64,000 nucleotides of DNA from Streptomyces sp. TS71-3. Its GTDB lineage: Bacteria > Actinomycetota > Actinomycetes > Streptomycetales > Streptomycetaceae. Made by a program: the position numbers and the translations under genes. The stretch is from positions 1,612,001-1,676,000 of the forward strand of contig NZ_BNEL01000001.1 of assembly GCF_018327685.1 (NCBI RefSeq). Reading direction: 5' to 3'. Below the pieces are notes generated by a model, which worked only from the letters and a program-made list of their open reading frames with translations, searched no databases and was not told where the DNA came from. Shown piece after piece: positions 8,523 to 17,479 of the stretch. How positions within the stretch are numbered: position 1 is the stretch's first letter; every line of letters begins with the position of its first letter.

Positions 8523-8552
8523 TTACTGGAGCGCAGCGGGTCGCGTTAGGGT
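8523..8552 (+). promoter_or_regulatory. Probable leaderless promoter of dapE
   Basis: TTACTG (8523-8528), 18 bp, then TAGGGT (8547-8552). The -10 box ends 7 nt before the dapE ATG, so transcription should start at or next to the start codon. No Shine-Dalgarno sequence is present, in agreement with a leaderless mRNA. Confidence 0.55.
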
Positions 8553-8559
8553 CGTCGGC

Positions 8560-9639
8560 ATGGACCGCAGCCCCCTTGACCTCAGCTCGGACGCGGCGCG
8601 GCTCACCGCGCAGCTCGTCGACTTCCCCTCCGAGAGCGGCACGGAGAAGCCGCTCGCGGACGCCGTGGAGGCTGCCCTGCGCGCCCTGCCGCACCTCGCG
8701 GTCGACCGGCACGGCAACACCGTCGTGGCCCGTACCGCGCTCGGCCGCCCGGAGCGGGTGGTCCTCGCCGGGCACCTGGACACCGTGCCCATCGCGGACA
8801 ACGTGCCCTCCCGTCTGGACGCGGACGGCATCCTGTGGGGCTGCGGCACCAGCGACATGAAGTCGGGCGTCGCCGTCCAGCTCCGCCTGGCCGCGACCGT
8901 ACCCGCGCCCAACCGCGACCTGACCTTCGTCTTCTACGACAACGAGGAGGTCGAGGCGGGCCGCAACGGCCTCGGCCTGCTCGCCGCCGCCCACCCCGAC
9001 TGGCTCGCCGGCGACTTCGCGGTGCTGCTCGAACCCTCCGAGGGGCAGGTGGAGGGCGGCTGCCAGGGCACCCTGCGCGTCCAGCTCCGCACGGCGGGGG
9101 AGCGCGCGCACTCCGCCCGCAGCTGGCTGGGCGCGAACGCCATCCACGCCGCCGCCCCGATCCTGGCGCGCCTCGCCGGCTACGAGCCGCGCCGGCCGGT
9201 CATCGACGGCCTGGAGTACCGCGAGGGCCTGAACGCCGTCGGTATCGAGGGCGGCGTCGCCGGCAACGTCATCCCGGACGCCTGTACGGTCACCGTCAAC
9301 TTCCGGTACGCCCCGGACCGCACCGAGGACGATGCGCTGGCGCACGTCAGGAAGGTGTTCGCGGACTGCGGCGTCCAGGAGTTCGTGGTCACCGACCAGA
9401 GCGGCGGCGCGCTGCCCGGGCTCGGCCACCCGGCCGCCGCGGCCTTCGTCGAGGCCGTCGGCGGCACCCCGCGGCCCAAGTACGGCTGGACGGACGTCTC
9501 GCGGTTCAGCGCCCTCGGCGTACCGGCCGTGAACTACGGTCCCGGCAACCCGCACCTGGCCCACAAGCGCGACGAGCACGTCGACACGGCTCTGATCCTC
9601 GCGGCCGAGGAGCGGTTGCGGGCCTGGCTGACGGCCTGA
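8560..9639 (+). CDS. dapE: Succinyl-diaminopimelate desuccinylase
   Basis: 359 residues, M20 metallopeptidase family. The enzyme hydrolyses N-succinyl-LL-diaminopimelate to succinate and LL-DAP, the step after DapC. Metal ligands and catalytic residues are seen in AGHLDTVP (H72, D74), CGTSDMKSG (D99) and DNEEVE (E129/E130). The dimerisation domain spans about 170-285, and [16 protein letters not shown] near the C-terminus carries the last ligand His. The start ATG at 8560 lacks a ribosome-binding site but has a -10 box 7 nt upstream, suggesting a leaderless transcript. The dapE-LOG-folP order is conserved in Actinobacteria. Confidence 0.95.
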   Translation: MDRSPLDLSSDAARLTAQLVDFPSESGTEKPLADAVEAALRALPHLAVDRHGNTVVARTALGRPERVVLAGHLDTVPIADNVPSRLDADGILWGCGTSDMKSGVAVQLRLAATVPAPNRDLTFVFYDNEEVEAGRNGLGLLAAAHPDWLAGDFAVLLEPSEGQVEGGCQGTLRVQLRTAGERAHSARSWLGANAIHAAAPILARLAGYEPRRPVIDGLEYREGLNAVGIEGGVAGNVIPDACTVTVNFRYAPDRTEDDALAHVRKVFADCGVQEFVVTDQSGGALPGLGHPAAAAFVEAVGGTPRPKYGWTDVSRFSALGVPAVNYGPGNPHLAHKRDEHVDTALILAAEERLRAWLTA

Positions 9640-9852
9640 CGCGGCCCCCGCGCGCGGCCGAGGGCGTACGCCTGAGGGCTCCGGCCCCGCGTACGCCTTC
9701 CCGGGCGCGGGCCGGGGGTGCGGGCCGTACGCGCGGGAGTGCCTTCCGCGCCTTCAGGCCAGGGGTGCAGGGCGGTCATCGGGAGTTACGGCCCCGGCTA
9801 CCCCCGTGGACCTACGCTGAACTGTTCAGAGCATGAGCGGAAGGGGACATAC

Positions 9853-10602
9853 GTGGAGATTCCGGAAGCAGGGGGCCCACCCGAGGAGCAGTACCTGGGG
9901 CCCGTGGTGCGCCGGCGCGAGCAGATCCAGCCGGGCACGACCGACCAGCGGCTGCTGGACACCGAGGGCGACTCCGAGTGGGTGCACACCGACCCCTGGC
10001 GGGTGATGCGCATCCAGTCCGAGTTCGTGGAGGGCTTCGGGGCCCTCGCGGAGCTTCCGAGCGCGATCAGCGTCTTCGGCTCGGCCCGCACGCCTCCGGG
10101 CTCCGAGGAGTACGAGGCCGGGGTGCGGCTCGGCAAGGCGCTCGTCGAGGCCGGCTTCGCGGTGATCACCGGCGGCGGCCCCGGTGCCATGGAGGCGGCC
10201 AACAAGGGCGCCCGGGAGGCCAAGGGCGTCTCCGTCGGCCTCGGCATCGAGCTGCCGTTCGAGCAGGGCCTCAACCCCCACGTCGACTTCGGCGTGAACT
10301 TCCGGTACTTCTTCGTCCGCAAGACCATGTTCGTGAAGTACGCCCAGGGCTTCGTGGTGCTGCCCGGCGGGCTCGGCACCCTGGACGAGCTCTTCGAGGC
10401 GCTCACCCTCGTGCAGACCCGCAAGGTGACCCGCTTCCCGATCGTGCTGTTCGGCTCCGCCTACTGGGGCGGCCTCGTCGACTGGCTGCGCGGCACGGTG
10501 GTCGCCCAGGGCAAGGCCTCGGAGAAGGACCTGCTGCTCTTCCACGTCACGGACGACGTGGACGAGGCGGTCGCGCTGGTCTCCAAGGAAGTCGCCCGCT
10601 GA
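9853..10602 (+). CDS. LOG-family protein (cytokinin riboside 5'-monophosphate phosphoribohydrolase-like, TIGR00730)
   Basis: 249 residues. GTG at 9853 with AAGGGGA 6 nt upstream. The Rossmann-like LOG fold is clear: ISVFGSARTPPGS, VITGGGPGAMEAANKGA and the signature VLPGGLGTLDELFEAL (GGxGTxxE), where the Glu and the preceding Arg (RYFFVRKTMF) bind the nucleotide. LOG enzymes split N6-modified or plain AMP into base and ribose 5-phosphate; the physiological substrate here is unknown. A TACGCT box at 9813-9818 may be its -10 element. It converges with the folP-like gene across the terminator at 10660. Confidence 0.92.
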   Translation: MEIPEAGGPPEEQYLGPVVRRREQIQPGTTDQRLLDTEGDSEWVHTDPWRVMRIQSEFVEGFGALAELPSAISVFGSARTPPGSEEYEAGVRLGKALVEAGFAVITGGGPGAMEAANKGAREAKGVSVGLGIELPFEQGLNPHVDFGVNFRYFFVRKTMFVKYAQGFVVLPGGLGTLDELFEALTLVQTRKVTRFPIVLFGSAYWGGLVDWLRGTVVAQGKASEKDLLLFHVTDDVDEAVALVSKEVAR

Positions 10603-10659
10603 CCACACGCGGGCCCGGCACCCGGCTCGGCAAGCCGCGGGCGGCCGTCCGGAACGCGT

Positions 10660-10682
10660 CCTGCCGCGCGCGCCGCGGCAGG
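10660..10682. terminator. Bidirectional terminator between LOG and folP-like genes
   Basis: A 9-bp stem CCTGCCGCG (10660-10668) / CGCGGCAGG (10674-10682) with a CGCGC loop, located between two converging genes. Confidence 0.6.
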
Positions 10683-10722
10683 CGTCACGGCCGCGGCAGG
10701 CATCACAGTCGTGGCACAGGCG

Positions 10723-11595
10723 TCACGCCAGTCCCCGGCGGGCCACTGCCGGGGCCCGGTGGCCGGCGATCGACGCCACCATGTCCAGCACCTGCCGGGT
10801 CTCCGCCACCTCGTGCACGCGGTAGACCCGCGCTCCCAGCCACGCGGAGACGGCCGTCGTCGCCAGCGTCCCGATCAGGCGCTCCTTGACCGGCCGGTCG
10901 AGGGTCTCGCCGACGAAGTCCTTGTTCGACAGCGAGACGAGCACCGGCCAGCCGGTGTCCGCCATCTCGCCGAGCCGGCGGGTGGCCTCCAGGCTGTGCC
11001 GGGTGCTCTTGCCGAAGTCGTGCCCCGGGTCGATCAGCACCGACTCGCGCGGCACGCCGAGGGCCACCGCGCGCTCCGCGAGGTCCACGGTCACGCGCAG
11101 GATGTCGGCCATCACGTCCTCGTAGGCGATCCGGTGCGGGCGGGTGCGCGGTTCCGCACCGCCCGCGTGGGTGCACACCAGGCCCGCGCCGTACCGGGCG
11201 GCGACCTCCGCCAGGGCGGGGTCGACCCCGCCCCAGGCGTCGTTCAGCAGGTCCGCGCCCGCCGCGCAGACCGCCTCGCCGACCTCGTGCCGCCAGGTGT
11301 CGACGCTGATCACGACGTCCGGGAACCTGCGGCGCACCTCCGCCACGAAACCGACCGTGCGGCGCGCCTCCTCCTCGGCCGTCACCTCGTCCCCGGGGCC
11401 CGCCTTGACGCCGCCGACGTCGATGATGGCGGCCCCCTCGGAGACCGCCTGCTCGACACGGTTCAGGGCGGGCTCGTCGCGGAAGGTGGCGCCCTGGTCG
11501 TAGAACGAGTCCGGGGTCCTGTTGACGATCGCCATGATCACCGGCTCGTGCGGGCCGAACTCACGTCGACCCAGCCTGAGCGTCCCCTGCGGCAT
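10723..11595 (-). CDS. Dihydropteroate synthase homologue (FolP2-type)
   Basis: 290 residues with a dihydropteroate-synthase TIM barrel: VIMAIVNRTPDSFYDQG at the N-terminus, VISVDTWR, DLLNDAWGG, IDPGHDFGKSTRHSLE and VYRVHEVAETRQVLDMV. The second loop reads DVGGVKAGPGDEV, whereas catalytic FolP enzymes have GGESTRPG. This variant loop, and the genomic position beside dapE/LOG, match FolP2 of mycobacteria, which is reported to lack normal synthase activity. The true folP of this organism is therefore expected elsewhere, in a folate operon. Function of FolP2 unknown. Confidence 0.88.
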   Translation of the reverse strand: MPQGTLRLGRREFGPHEPVIMAIVNRTPDSFYDQGATFRDEPALNRVEQAVSEGAAIIDVGGVKAGPGDEVTAEEEARRTVGFVAEVRRRFPDVVISVDTWRHEVGEAVCAAGADLLNDAWGGVDPALAEVAARYGAGLVCTHAGGAEPRTRPHRIAYEDVMADILRVTVDLAERAVALGVPRESVLIDPGHDFGKSTRHSLEATRRLGEMADTGWPVLVSLSNKDFVGETLDRPVKERLIGTLATTAVSAWLGARVYRVHEVAETRQVLDMVASIAGHRAPAVARRGLA

Positions 11596-11871
11596 CCCGT
11601 TCTGCCTTCCTCAATGTTCCCTCGCTGTCAAGGGCCCGGCGCTCGCCCTTCGTCCGTGACCCTCATTGTCACAGGGGCATGGCACGATCGGAGTCCGACG
11701 GTTCCGTGACCGCCCGAGCGGCCGGTGCGGGCCGCCGTTCGCCGCGCACCGCGGCAGCGGCGCCCGTGGCCGCCCGGTGGTCCGCCGTCGGCGCCGCGCG
11801 CCGGGGTGCGCGGCGGTAGCGCATGGCATTGGCAACAGAAGTCGGCAACCGAACGTGGGGACCTCCCGAAG

Positions 11872-12246
11872 ATGGTCGTGTTCTTGTTCCTGGTCGTCGC
11901 CCTGGTCATCGTGGTCGCGGCGGTGACACTCGCCGTGGTGGGCGGCGGCGAGCGGGGCGTGCTGCCCGAGGCGGGCCCCGAGCGGCTCCAGGACCCGCTG
12001 CCCCAGGACCGTCCCGTCCACCGGGACGACGTGGACGCCCTGCGCTTCCCGGTGGCCCTCCGCGGCTACCGGATGGCGGACGTGGACGACGCCCTGGGCA
12101 GGCTCGGCGCGGAGCTCGCCGAGCGTGACGCCCGGATCGCCCAGCTCGAATCGGCCCTCGCGGGCAGCCACGCCCACCAGCCCGGCGGCCACGGCCTGCC
12201 CTACGAGTCCTACCAGCCCTACGACTTCCCGGAGGACACCCGATGA
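11872..12246 (+). CDS. Small membrane protein with DivIVA-type domain
   Basis: 124 residues from the ATG at 11872. An N-terminal membrane helix (FLFLVVALVIVVAAVTLAVVG, about 4-24) is followed by a linker. Then comes DALRFPVALRGYRMADVDDALGRLGAELAERDARIAQLESAL, a DivIVA-domain sequence (LRGYRMADVDDAL) that continues into a short coiled coil. DivIVA-like domains sense membrane curvature or interact with polar growth proteins, so a cell-envelope role is plausible. It sits in the same place as the Rv1209 gene in M. tuberculosis. Its stop overlaps the start of the glycosylase gene (ATGA at 12243-12246). Confidence 0.85.
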   Translation: MVVFLFLVVALVIVVAAVTLAVVGGGERGVLPEAGPERLQDPLPQDRPVHRDDVDALRFPVALRGYRMADVDDALGRLGAELAERDARIAQLESALAGSHAHQPGGHGLPYESYQPYDFPEDTR

Positions 12247-12896
12247 GCAGCGAAGCGGCGAGCGGCGGCCCTGCCACCGAGGGCGGCCCGGCCGAGGCGG
12301 GCGGGCCCACCGGCGCCGCGGTGCCGGGACCCGACGGCGTGCTGCGCTGCCCCTGGGCGCTGTCCACCGAGGACTACGCCGTCTACCACGACGAGGAGTG
12401 GGGCCGCCCGGTCCACGGCGACCAGGCGCTCTTCGAGCGCATGTCGCTGGAGGCGTTCCAGTCGGGCCTGTCCTGGATCACGATCCTCCGCAGGCGCGAG
12501 GGCTTCCGCGCCGCCTTCGCGGACTTCAAGATCGCGTCGGTCGCGGCCTTCACGGACGCCGACCGCGAGCGGCTGCTCGCCGACCCGGGGATCATCCGCA
12601 ACCGCGCCAAGGTCGACGCCACCATGGCGAACGCCCGAGCGCTCGCCACCTGGGCCCCCGGAGAGCTGGACGAACTGATCTGGTCCCATGCCCCGGACCC
12701 CGCGGCCCGTCCGGTCCCGCGCACGCTGTCCGACGTGCCCGCGACCACCGACGAGTCCAAGGCGCTCTCGAAGGCCCTCAAGGCCCGCGGCCTCCGCTTC
12801 GTAGGCCCCACCACGGCCTACGCGATGATGCAGGCGTGCGGCCTGGTCGACGACCACCTGAAGGACTGCGCGTCCCGCGGCGCGGGCGCCCGCTGA
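12243..12896 (+). CDS. tag: DNA-3-methyladenine glycosylase I
   Basis: 217 residues. A helix-hairpin-helix superfamily base-excision enzyme that removes 3-methyladenine from DNA. Family signatures: RCPWALSTEDYAVYHDEEWG, SGLSWITILRRREGFR and FVGPTTAYAMMQACGLVDDH. The zinc-snap ligands of Tag are present: Cys in CPW, His in YHDEEW, and His/Cys in DHLKDC. The first ~30 residues are a Gly/Ala-rich extension absent from E. coli Tag. It is translationally coupled to the DivIVA-domain gene by a four-base overlap. Confidence 0.94.
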   Translation: MSSEAASGGPATEGGPAEAGGPTGAAVPGPDGVLRCPWALSTEDYAVYHDEEWGRPVHGDQALFERMSLEAFQSGLSWITILRRREGFRAAFADFKIASVAAFTDADRERLLADPGIIRNRAKVDATMANARALATWAPGELDELIWSHAPDPAARPVPRTLSDVPATTDESKALSKALKARGLRFVGPTTAYAMMQACGLVDDHLKDCASRGAGAR

Positions 12897-12917
12897 CGTC
12901 CCCCCGGCCTGCGGTGA

Positions 12918-13090
12918 GCCGGGGCGCATCCGAAGGGAGGCGGGGCGGCCCCGATGAGGGGCGCGGGGAACTGCGCGCTCAGGTCCCAGCGGCGCGCGGC
13001 CGGGGCGCATCCGAAGGGGGCACAAGAGACCCGATACACAAGAGACCCGATACACAAGAGACCCGATAACGGGCGCGGGGAACTGCGCAA
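12918..13090. repeat. Nested repeats including 3 x 16-bp tandem and two copies of the dispersed GGGGCGCGGGGAACTGCGC element
   Basis: GCCGGGGCGCATCCGAAGGG occurs at 12918-12937 and 12999-13018. The element core occurs at 12958-12976 and 13071-13088. Between them CACAAGAGACCCGATA is repeated three times without gaps at 13021-13068. The block lies between the converging tag and enoyl-CoA hydratase genes and seems non-coding. Confidence 0.85.
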
Positions 13091-13168
13091 ACGCACCGGC
13101 CCGTCCAGGCGGAAGTAGGGCCGGACCCGCGCCCACGGGGCCGATGCCGCGGACAGCGCGGACCCCGC

Positions 13169-13993
13169 TCAGCGGCCAAGGAACGTCGGCTTCTTCCTGG
13201 ACAGGAAGGCCTCCACGGCGATGGCGTGGTCCTCGGACGCACCGGCGCGGCTCTGGAGCTCGTCCTCCTTCTCCAGGGTCTCGTCCAGCCTGTGCCCGGC
13301 GGCGAAGGCAAGCGACTCCTTGATCGCGGCATAGGCGAGCGTCGGCCCCTCGGCGAGCGCTCGGGCCACCTTCAGCGCCTCCGCGGCCAGCTCCCCCGTG
13401 GGCACCAGGCGGCTCGCGATCCCCAGCTCGTACGCCTCCTGTGCCGTGATGCTGCGCGGGAAGAGCAGCAGGTCGGCGGCCCGGCCGGGCCCCACCACGC
13501 GCGGCAGCGTCCAGGAGAGCCCCGAGTCCGCGGTCAGGGCCACCCCGGCGAAGGCGGTCGTGAAGGACGCCGTCTCGGCGACCACGCGGTAGTCCGCGGC
13601 GAGGGCGAAACCGAAGCCCGCGCCCGCGGCGACGCCGTTCACCCCCGCCACCACCGGCTTCTGCATCCCCGCCAGCGCCCGCACGATCGGGTTGTAATGC
13701 TCGCGCACGGTGCTCATGACGTTCGTCCGGGCGGCCCCGTCGTCCCCGTCGCGCCGCTCCCGTCCGGCGGCCAGCAGGCCGACGTGCTCCTTGAGGTCCT
13801 GGCCCACGCAGAAGGCGCGGTCGCCGGCCGCCGTCAGCAGCACCGCCCGCACCTGCGCGTCCGCCGCGGCGGCCTGGACGGCGTCGCGCAGCGCGGCCTT
13901 GGCCTCGTTGTTCACCGCGTTCATCGCCTCGGGGCGATTCAACGTGATCGTGGCGAGTCCGTCGTTCACCTCGTACAGCACGGTATCGGCCAT
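13169..13993 (-). CDS. Enoyl-CoA hydratase/isomerase family protein
   Basis: 274 residues from the ATG at 13993, preceded by GAAGGGA. Crotonase-fold features: LATITLNRPEAMNAVN, DRAFCVGQDLKEH (oxyanion-hole loop), KPVVAGVNGVAAGAGFGFALAADYRV and the C-terminal EAFLSRKKPTFLGR. In the second motif the positions of the hydratase glutamates hold other residues: FTTAFAGVALTADSGLSWTLPRVVG has Asp-Ser instead of the E..P..G pattern. It may therefore be a PaaG-like isomerase or another crotonase rather than a classical hydratase. It would act on short acyl-CoA thioesters in the cytoplasm. It stands alone, with its promoter in the divergent gap before the DUF3117 gene. Confidence 0.87.
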   Translation of the reverse strand: MADTVLYEVNDGLATITLNRPEAMNAVNNEAKAALRDAVQAAAADAQVRAVLLTAAGDRAFCVGQDLKEHVGLLAAGRERRDGDDGAARTNVMSTVREHYNPIVRALAGMQKPVVAGVNGVAAGAGFGFALAADYRVVAETASFTTAFAGVALTADSGLSWTLPRVVGPGRAADLLLFPRSITAQEAYELGIASRLVPTGELAAEALKVARALAEGPTLAYAAIKESLAFAAGHRLDETLEKEDELQSRAGASEDHAIAVEAFLSRKKPTFLGR

Positions 13994-14354
13994 GGCGGGT
14001 CCCTTCGGTCGGCGGCTCGGCCTTCTTCTTCGCATTTCCCCGCACAGCATGGCGGAGATCGCGATGCCGGAAGAGTGCGCAAGATGTGACCTGCGTCAAA
14101 GAAAATCCACTGGCAGAAGGCCCAAGGACAGAGGTGCCTCGCGGCCTTCGCGGGCACATCGCCGAATTGAGTGGTTTTGCGGAAGCGCGTTGCCTAAGCG
14201 ATGCAGAACGATGTTGTCCATTGGGTCGTGCGATGCGGGATAATGGCCAGGAAGCAATGTGTTCGATGCCGGTGACGCCTGCCCGTGACGGGCGGTGCGC
14301 GCCCTGATGGGGGCCGTCGGCTGAGATGAGCTGGTTTCAGGAAGGGGAACGAGC
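13994..14354. other. Divergent promoter region between enoyl-CoA hydratase and DUF3117 genes
   Basis: 361 bp, noticeably lower in GC. It holds the likely housekeeping promoter at 14214-14244 for the DUF3117 gene and a small hairpin GCCCGT-G-ACGGGC near 14280. No gene is seen. Confidence 0.5.
14214..14244 (+). promoter_or_regulatory. Probable housekeeping promoter of DUF3117 gene
   Basis: TTGTCC (14214-14219), 19 bp, GATAAT (14239-14244). This would give a 5' leader of about 100 nt. Confidence 0.45.
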
Positions 14355-14522
14355 ATGGCGGCCATGAAGCCGCGGACGGGTGACGGCCCGCTCGAGGTGA
14401 CCAAGGAGGGGCGGGGCATCGTCATGCGCGTTCCGCTCGAAGGCGGCGGTCGGCTCGTGGTCGAGCTGACCCCGGACGAGGCGGACGCCCTTGGTGACGC
14501 CCTCAAGAAGGTCGTCGGCTGA
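14355..14522 (+). CDS. DUF3117 domain-containing small protein
   Basis: 55 residues (MAAMKPRTGDGPLEVTKEGR...LGDALKKVVG), with AAGGGGAACG before the ATG at 14355. It matches the actinobacterial DUF3117 family almost along its whole length (counterpart of Rv1211). The family is a compact beta-rich protein with VMRVPLEGGGRLVVELTPDEA. Function is not known. The gene is short, but its start context, codon use and family match make it convincing. A 10-bp hairpin follows at 14546-14582. Confidence 0.9.
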   Translation: MAAMKPRTGDGPLEVTKEGRGIVMRVPLEGGGRLVVELTPDEADALGDALKKVVG

Positions 14523-14886
14523 CGCGGAAGCAGCCCAATACCCGCCCAGTGCCCCGGTGCCCGCTGCGTGCTGGGGCACTGGTGTCTGCGTGGGACCCTG
14601 CTTCCCGGCGGCTTCCCGGCGCCTTCCCGGCGTCTGTTCCACGAGGCCGGTCCGAACGCCCGGCTCCTGGCCGAAACCGGTTCCTGTCCGCGCCCCGGCT
14701 CCAGGCCGGAATCGGTTCCTGACGGCGACCGGCTTTCCGGGCCCGGATCCGGGCCCGGGTCCGTCATCGCGACCGGCTCCCGAACGAGAGCGGGGCCGGA
14801 AGGGGAGCGCGGGTCGGGACGGAGAGCGGGGCCCGGAACGAGAAGCGGGGCCCCGGGGCCGGTCCGCGGGAGGCGTTCGGCCGCGG
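14523..14886. other. Intergenic region with terminator-like hairpin and GC palindromes
   Basis: 364 bp. CCAGTGCCCC (14546-14555) pairs with GGGGCACTGG (14573-14582), a probable terminator for DUF3117. The rest is made of degenerate CCGGTTCCTG/ACCGGCT motifs. A perfect 22-bp palindrome is centred on GGATCC (14737-14758). No gene is seen. Confidence 0.5.
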
Positions 14887-15603
14887 CTAGCGTTTGACCG
14901 CGCAGAGCAGCCCGTCGCCCACCGGCAGCAGCGAGGGAACGAGGTCGGGATTCTCCCGCACGGCCCGCACCAGCTCCCGCAGCCGCACGACCTCCGCGGG
15001 CTGCGGCCCCGAGCCGATGGTGCGCCCGTCGGCGAAGACGCCCTCGAAGCAGACCAGCCCACCGGGCCGTAGCAGGCGCAACGATTCGTCTAGGTAATCG
15101 AGGCACTCCGAACGGTCACCGTCGCAGAACACCAGGTCGTAGCCGCTGTCCGCGAGGCGCGGCAGCACATCCAGGGCGCGGCCGGGAATGAAGCGGGCGC
15201 GATTGCTTGCAAATCCCGCGGCGCGGAAAGCGTGCCGGGCGAACGACTGGCGCTCCGGCTCGGGGTCCACCGTCGTCAGCACGCCGTCCGCGCGCATCCC
15301 GTGCAGCAGATGAATGCCGGAGACGCCGGTGCCGGTGCCGATCTCGGCCACCGCCTTCGCGGCCACGGTGGCGGCGAGCATCCGCAGCGCGGCGCCCGTG
15401 CCGGGCGACACCGGGCGCAGCCCTGCCTCCCGGGCCCGGTCGCGGGCCCAGAGCAGCGCGTCGTCCTCGGCGACAAAGGCGTCGGAGAACGCCCAGCTCG
15501 TCTGCCGCTTGCCGGTAATGGCCCTCTCCCGTCCCCGTGGTTGCCTGGCCGTGACTGTATCCTCCCCCGCCCTCGGCCGCGCTCGGACGCCAGGTGCCTC
15601 CAC
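14887..15603 (-). CDS. Class I SAM-dependent O-methyltransferase (COG4122)
   Basis: A Rossmann-fold methyltransferase: [20 protein letters not shown] (motif I), [51 protein letters not shown] and a terminal [11 protein letters not shown]. It is the catechol-O-methyltransferase-like family (Rv1220c counterpart, next to sigE in mycobacteria). The start is uncertain. Conserved sequence begins about 30 codons after the GTG at 15603 used here. No ATG or GTG lies nearer, although a good GGGAGAGG purine run precedes an ATT codon at 15519. A GTG at 15735 would overlap the sigma-factor promoter region. Methyl acceptor unknown. Confidence 0.85.
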   Translation of the reverse strand: MEAPGVRARPRAGEDTVTARQPRGRERAITGKRQTSWAFSDAFVAEDDALLWARDRAREAGLRPVSPGTGAALRMLAATVAAKAVAEIGTGTGVSGIHLLHGMRADGVLTTVDPEPERQSFARHAFRAAGFASNRARFIPGRALDVLPRLADSGYDLVFCDGDRSECLDYLDESLRLLRPGGLVCFEGVFADGRTIGSGPQPAEVVRLRELVRAVRENPDLVPSLLPVGDGLLCAVKR

Positions 15604-15773
15604 CCGCCGGGAACTCGCAGATGGGACCCGACGTTGTAGGGGATGAGGAGAAACGAGGGGGCCGGCGGGGGGCAGGGATGGACGGAAGCGGCGAGCAGGA
15701 CGAGACGCAGGACCCGAAGCACGTATCAAATTCACGTAAAAACGCTTATCCGGAGCTAACGGGCGAGGTGGTT

Positions 15774-16556
15774 ATGGTAGGGGCTCTAGTGGACACCACC
15801 AGAGCCGACAGGGGAGGTGCGGCTGACACCGGGGACCGCGCAGGGGTACTGCGACGTCTTCTCAGGCCCTCGGGCGAGCCGAAATCCGTGACCAAGAACG
15901 CTGACACCGCCGAATCCGCACAGACCGCGACCTTTGCCGCCGATGCGGATTCGCAGGCGTGGACTCCTCCTTCATGGGAGGAGATCGTCAGCATGCACAG
16001 CGGCCGGGTGTACCGGCTGGCCTACCGCCTCACCGGCAACCAGCACGACGCCGAGGACCTCACCCAGGAGGTCTTCGTGCGCGTCTTCCGCTCCCTGTCG
16101 ACGTACACGCCGGGCACCTTCGAGGGCTGGCTGCACCGCATCACGACCAACCTCTTCCTGGACATGGTCCGCCGCAAGCAGCGCATCCGCTTCGACACGC
16201 TCGGTGAGGACGCCGCGGAGCGGCTGCCCAGCCGTGAGCCCTCCCCCCAGCAGGTCTTCCAGGACACCCACTTCGACGCGGACGTCCAGCAGGCGCTCGA
16301 CACCCTCGCGCCCGAGTTCCGCGCCGCCGTCGTGCTCTGCGACATCGAGGGCCTGTCGTACGAGGAGATCGCCGCGACCCTCGGCGTCAAGCTCGGCACC
16401 GTCCGCAGCCGTATCCACCGCGGCCGCTCCCAGCTCCGCAAGGCACTCCAGCACCGGTCACCGGAGGCCCGCGCCGAGCGGCGCGCCGGCAACCGCGGCT
16501 TCAAGGGCGTGGGCGTGGTCGCGCCCGCGCTGGGCGGAGGAGGCGCAGGCGCGTGA
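15774..16556 (+). CDS. ECF RNA polymerase sigma factor (SigE/SigH-like, envelope-stress type)
   Basis: 260 residues from the ATG at 15774 (AGGTGG upstream). A variable ~65-residue N-terminus precedes sigma region 2 ([46 protein letters not shown]) and region 4 ([48 protein letters not shown]). It corresponds by synteny to M. tuberculosis SigE (Rv1221) and is not the sigE of S. coelicolor numbering. The next gene encodes a zinc anti-sigma factor and overlaps it by four bases (GTGA), implying coupled synthesis and control by sequestration. The downstream HtrA protease gives the module an envelope-stress role. Confidence 0.93.
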   Translation: MVGALVDTTRADRGGAADTGDRAGVLRRLLRPSGEPKSVTKNADTAESAQTATFAADADSQAWTPPSWEEIVSMHSGRVYRLAYRLTGNQHDAEDLTQEVFVRVFRSLSTYTPGTFEGWLHRITTNLFLDMVRRKQRIRFDTLGEDAAERLPSREPSPQQVFQDTHFDADVQQALDTLAPEFRAAVVLCDIEGLSYEEIAATLGVKLGTVRSRIHRGRSQLRKALQHRSPEARAERRAGNRGFKGVGVVAPALGGGGAGA

Positions 16557-17479
16557 GCGGACCCCATTCGACGCCCGCCGAGCACCACCTCGGCGACCGG
16601 CTCGCCGCCCTGGTGGACGGCGAGCTGGGCCATGACGCCCGCGAGCGTGTCCTGGCGCACCTGGCGACCTGTGCCAGGTGCAAGGCCGAGGCCGACGCCC
16701 AGCGCCGGCTGAAGAACGTCTTCGCGGAAGCCGCCCCGCCGCCGCCGTCCGAGAGCTTCCTCGCGCGCCTCCAGGGGTTGCCCGGGGGCGATGACGACGA
16801 AGGAGATCCGTTCGGCGGGGGAGGACTCTCCGGCGGCGGAGTCTTCAGCCTGACCGGGCGGCTCACGCCGAACCCGCTGCGGGGCAGGCCCCGCAATCCG
16901 TTCTCCATGGACGCACCCGAGACCCCGGCGCCCGGGCTCCCCGACGGTGAGCACGGCTTCCGCATCCATGAGGTGGGCCGGCAGGACGCGGAGCGTGCGG
17001 CGTCCCGTGGCCGCCGGTTCGCGTTCGCCGCGGCCGGTGCGGTGTCGCTGGCCGCCATCGCGCTCGGCGGCGTCACGGCGGGCGTGCCCACCGCCGCCGG
17101 CAGCGGCGGCCAGGGCGGCGGAGGCACCCCCAGCAACGCCACCCCGCTGAGCTCCGCCGGCCCCGTCAATTCCGCCGAGGCCGGTCGCCGCAGGAGCACC
17201 ACACAGCCCGCGGCGCGCTCATCCGAACGCCCCGTCGGGGACTTGCCGCTCTCGGCCCCCATCGTCGCCTCCGCGCCCCTGCTGCCCGGAGTGCCCTCGC
17301 CGCCCCACCCGGAGCCCAAGTCCCCCCTCTCCCAGCTCAGCACGGTCTCCCCGCTGATGCAGACGCTTCCCACGGCTCCGGGCGCCTCCGAGACCACATC
17401 GCCGGCCGGGGCACCGAACCCGCCGACTGAGCTTCTGGGCCAGGCACCGAAGGCGGGCCCCATACGCATGGTCCGGTGA
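16553..17479 (+). CDS. Zinc-binding anti-sigma factor, RseA-like, membrane-anchored
   Basis: 308 residues, GTG start in a four-base overlap with the sigma-factor stop. The N-terminal ZAS domain contains HLATCARC with H36, C40 and C43 in the H-x3-C-x2-C zinc motif. A Pro/Gly-rich linker follows (about 55-140), then one membrane helix around 158-178 ([23 protein letters not shown]). The external Ser/Pro-rich tail of about 130 residues ends PIRMVR. It should hold the ECF factor inactive in the cytoplasm until envelope stress leads to its release or proteolysis; that mechanism is inferred from the mycobacterial counterpart. Confidence 0.9.
   Translation: MSGPHSTPAEHHLGDRLAALVDGELGHDARERVLAHLATCARCKAEADAQRRLKNVFAEAAPPPPSESFLARLQGLPGGDDDEGDPFGGGGLSGGGVFSLTGRLTPNPLRGRPRNPFSMDAPETPAPGLPDGEHGFRIHEVGRQDAERAASRGRRFAFAAAGAVSLAAIALGGVTAGVPTAAGSGGQGGGGTPSNATPLSSAGPVNSAEAGRRRSTTQPAARSSERPVGDLPLSAPIVASAPLLPGVPSPPHPEPKSPLSQLSTVSPLMQTLPTAPGASETTSPAGAPNPPTELLGQAPKAGPIRMVR

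Noticed and set aside
12219..14159. A 646-codon minus-strand frame over tag and the enoyl-CoA hydratase gene
   Set aside because: It overlaps two genes with strong motifs and crosses the repeat block. It has no domain of its own.
14737..14758. 22-bp palindrome around GGATCC as an operator
   Set aside because: Long G/C palindromes arise easily in such DNA. It is inside degenerate repeats and not near a promoter.
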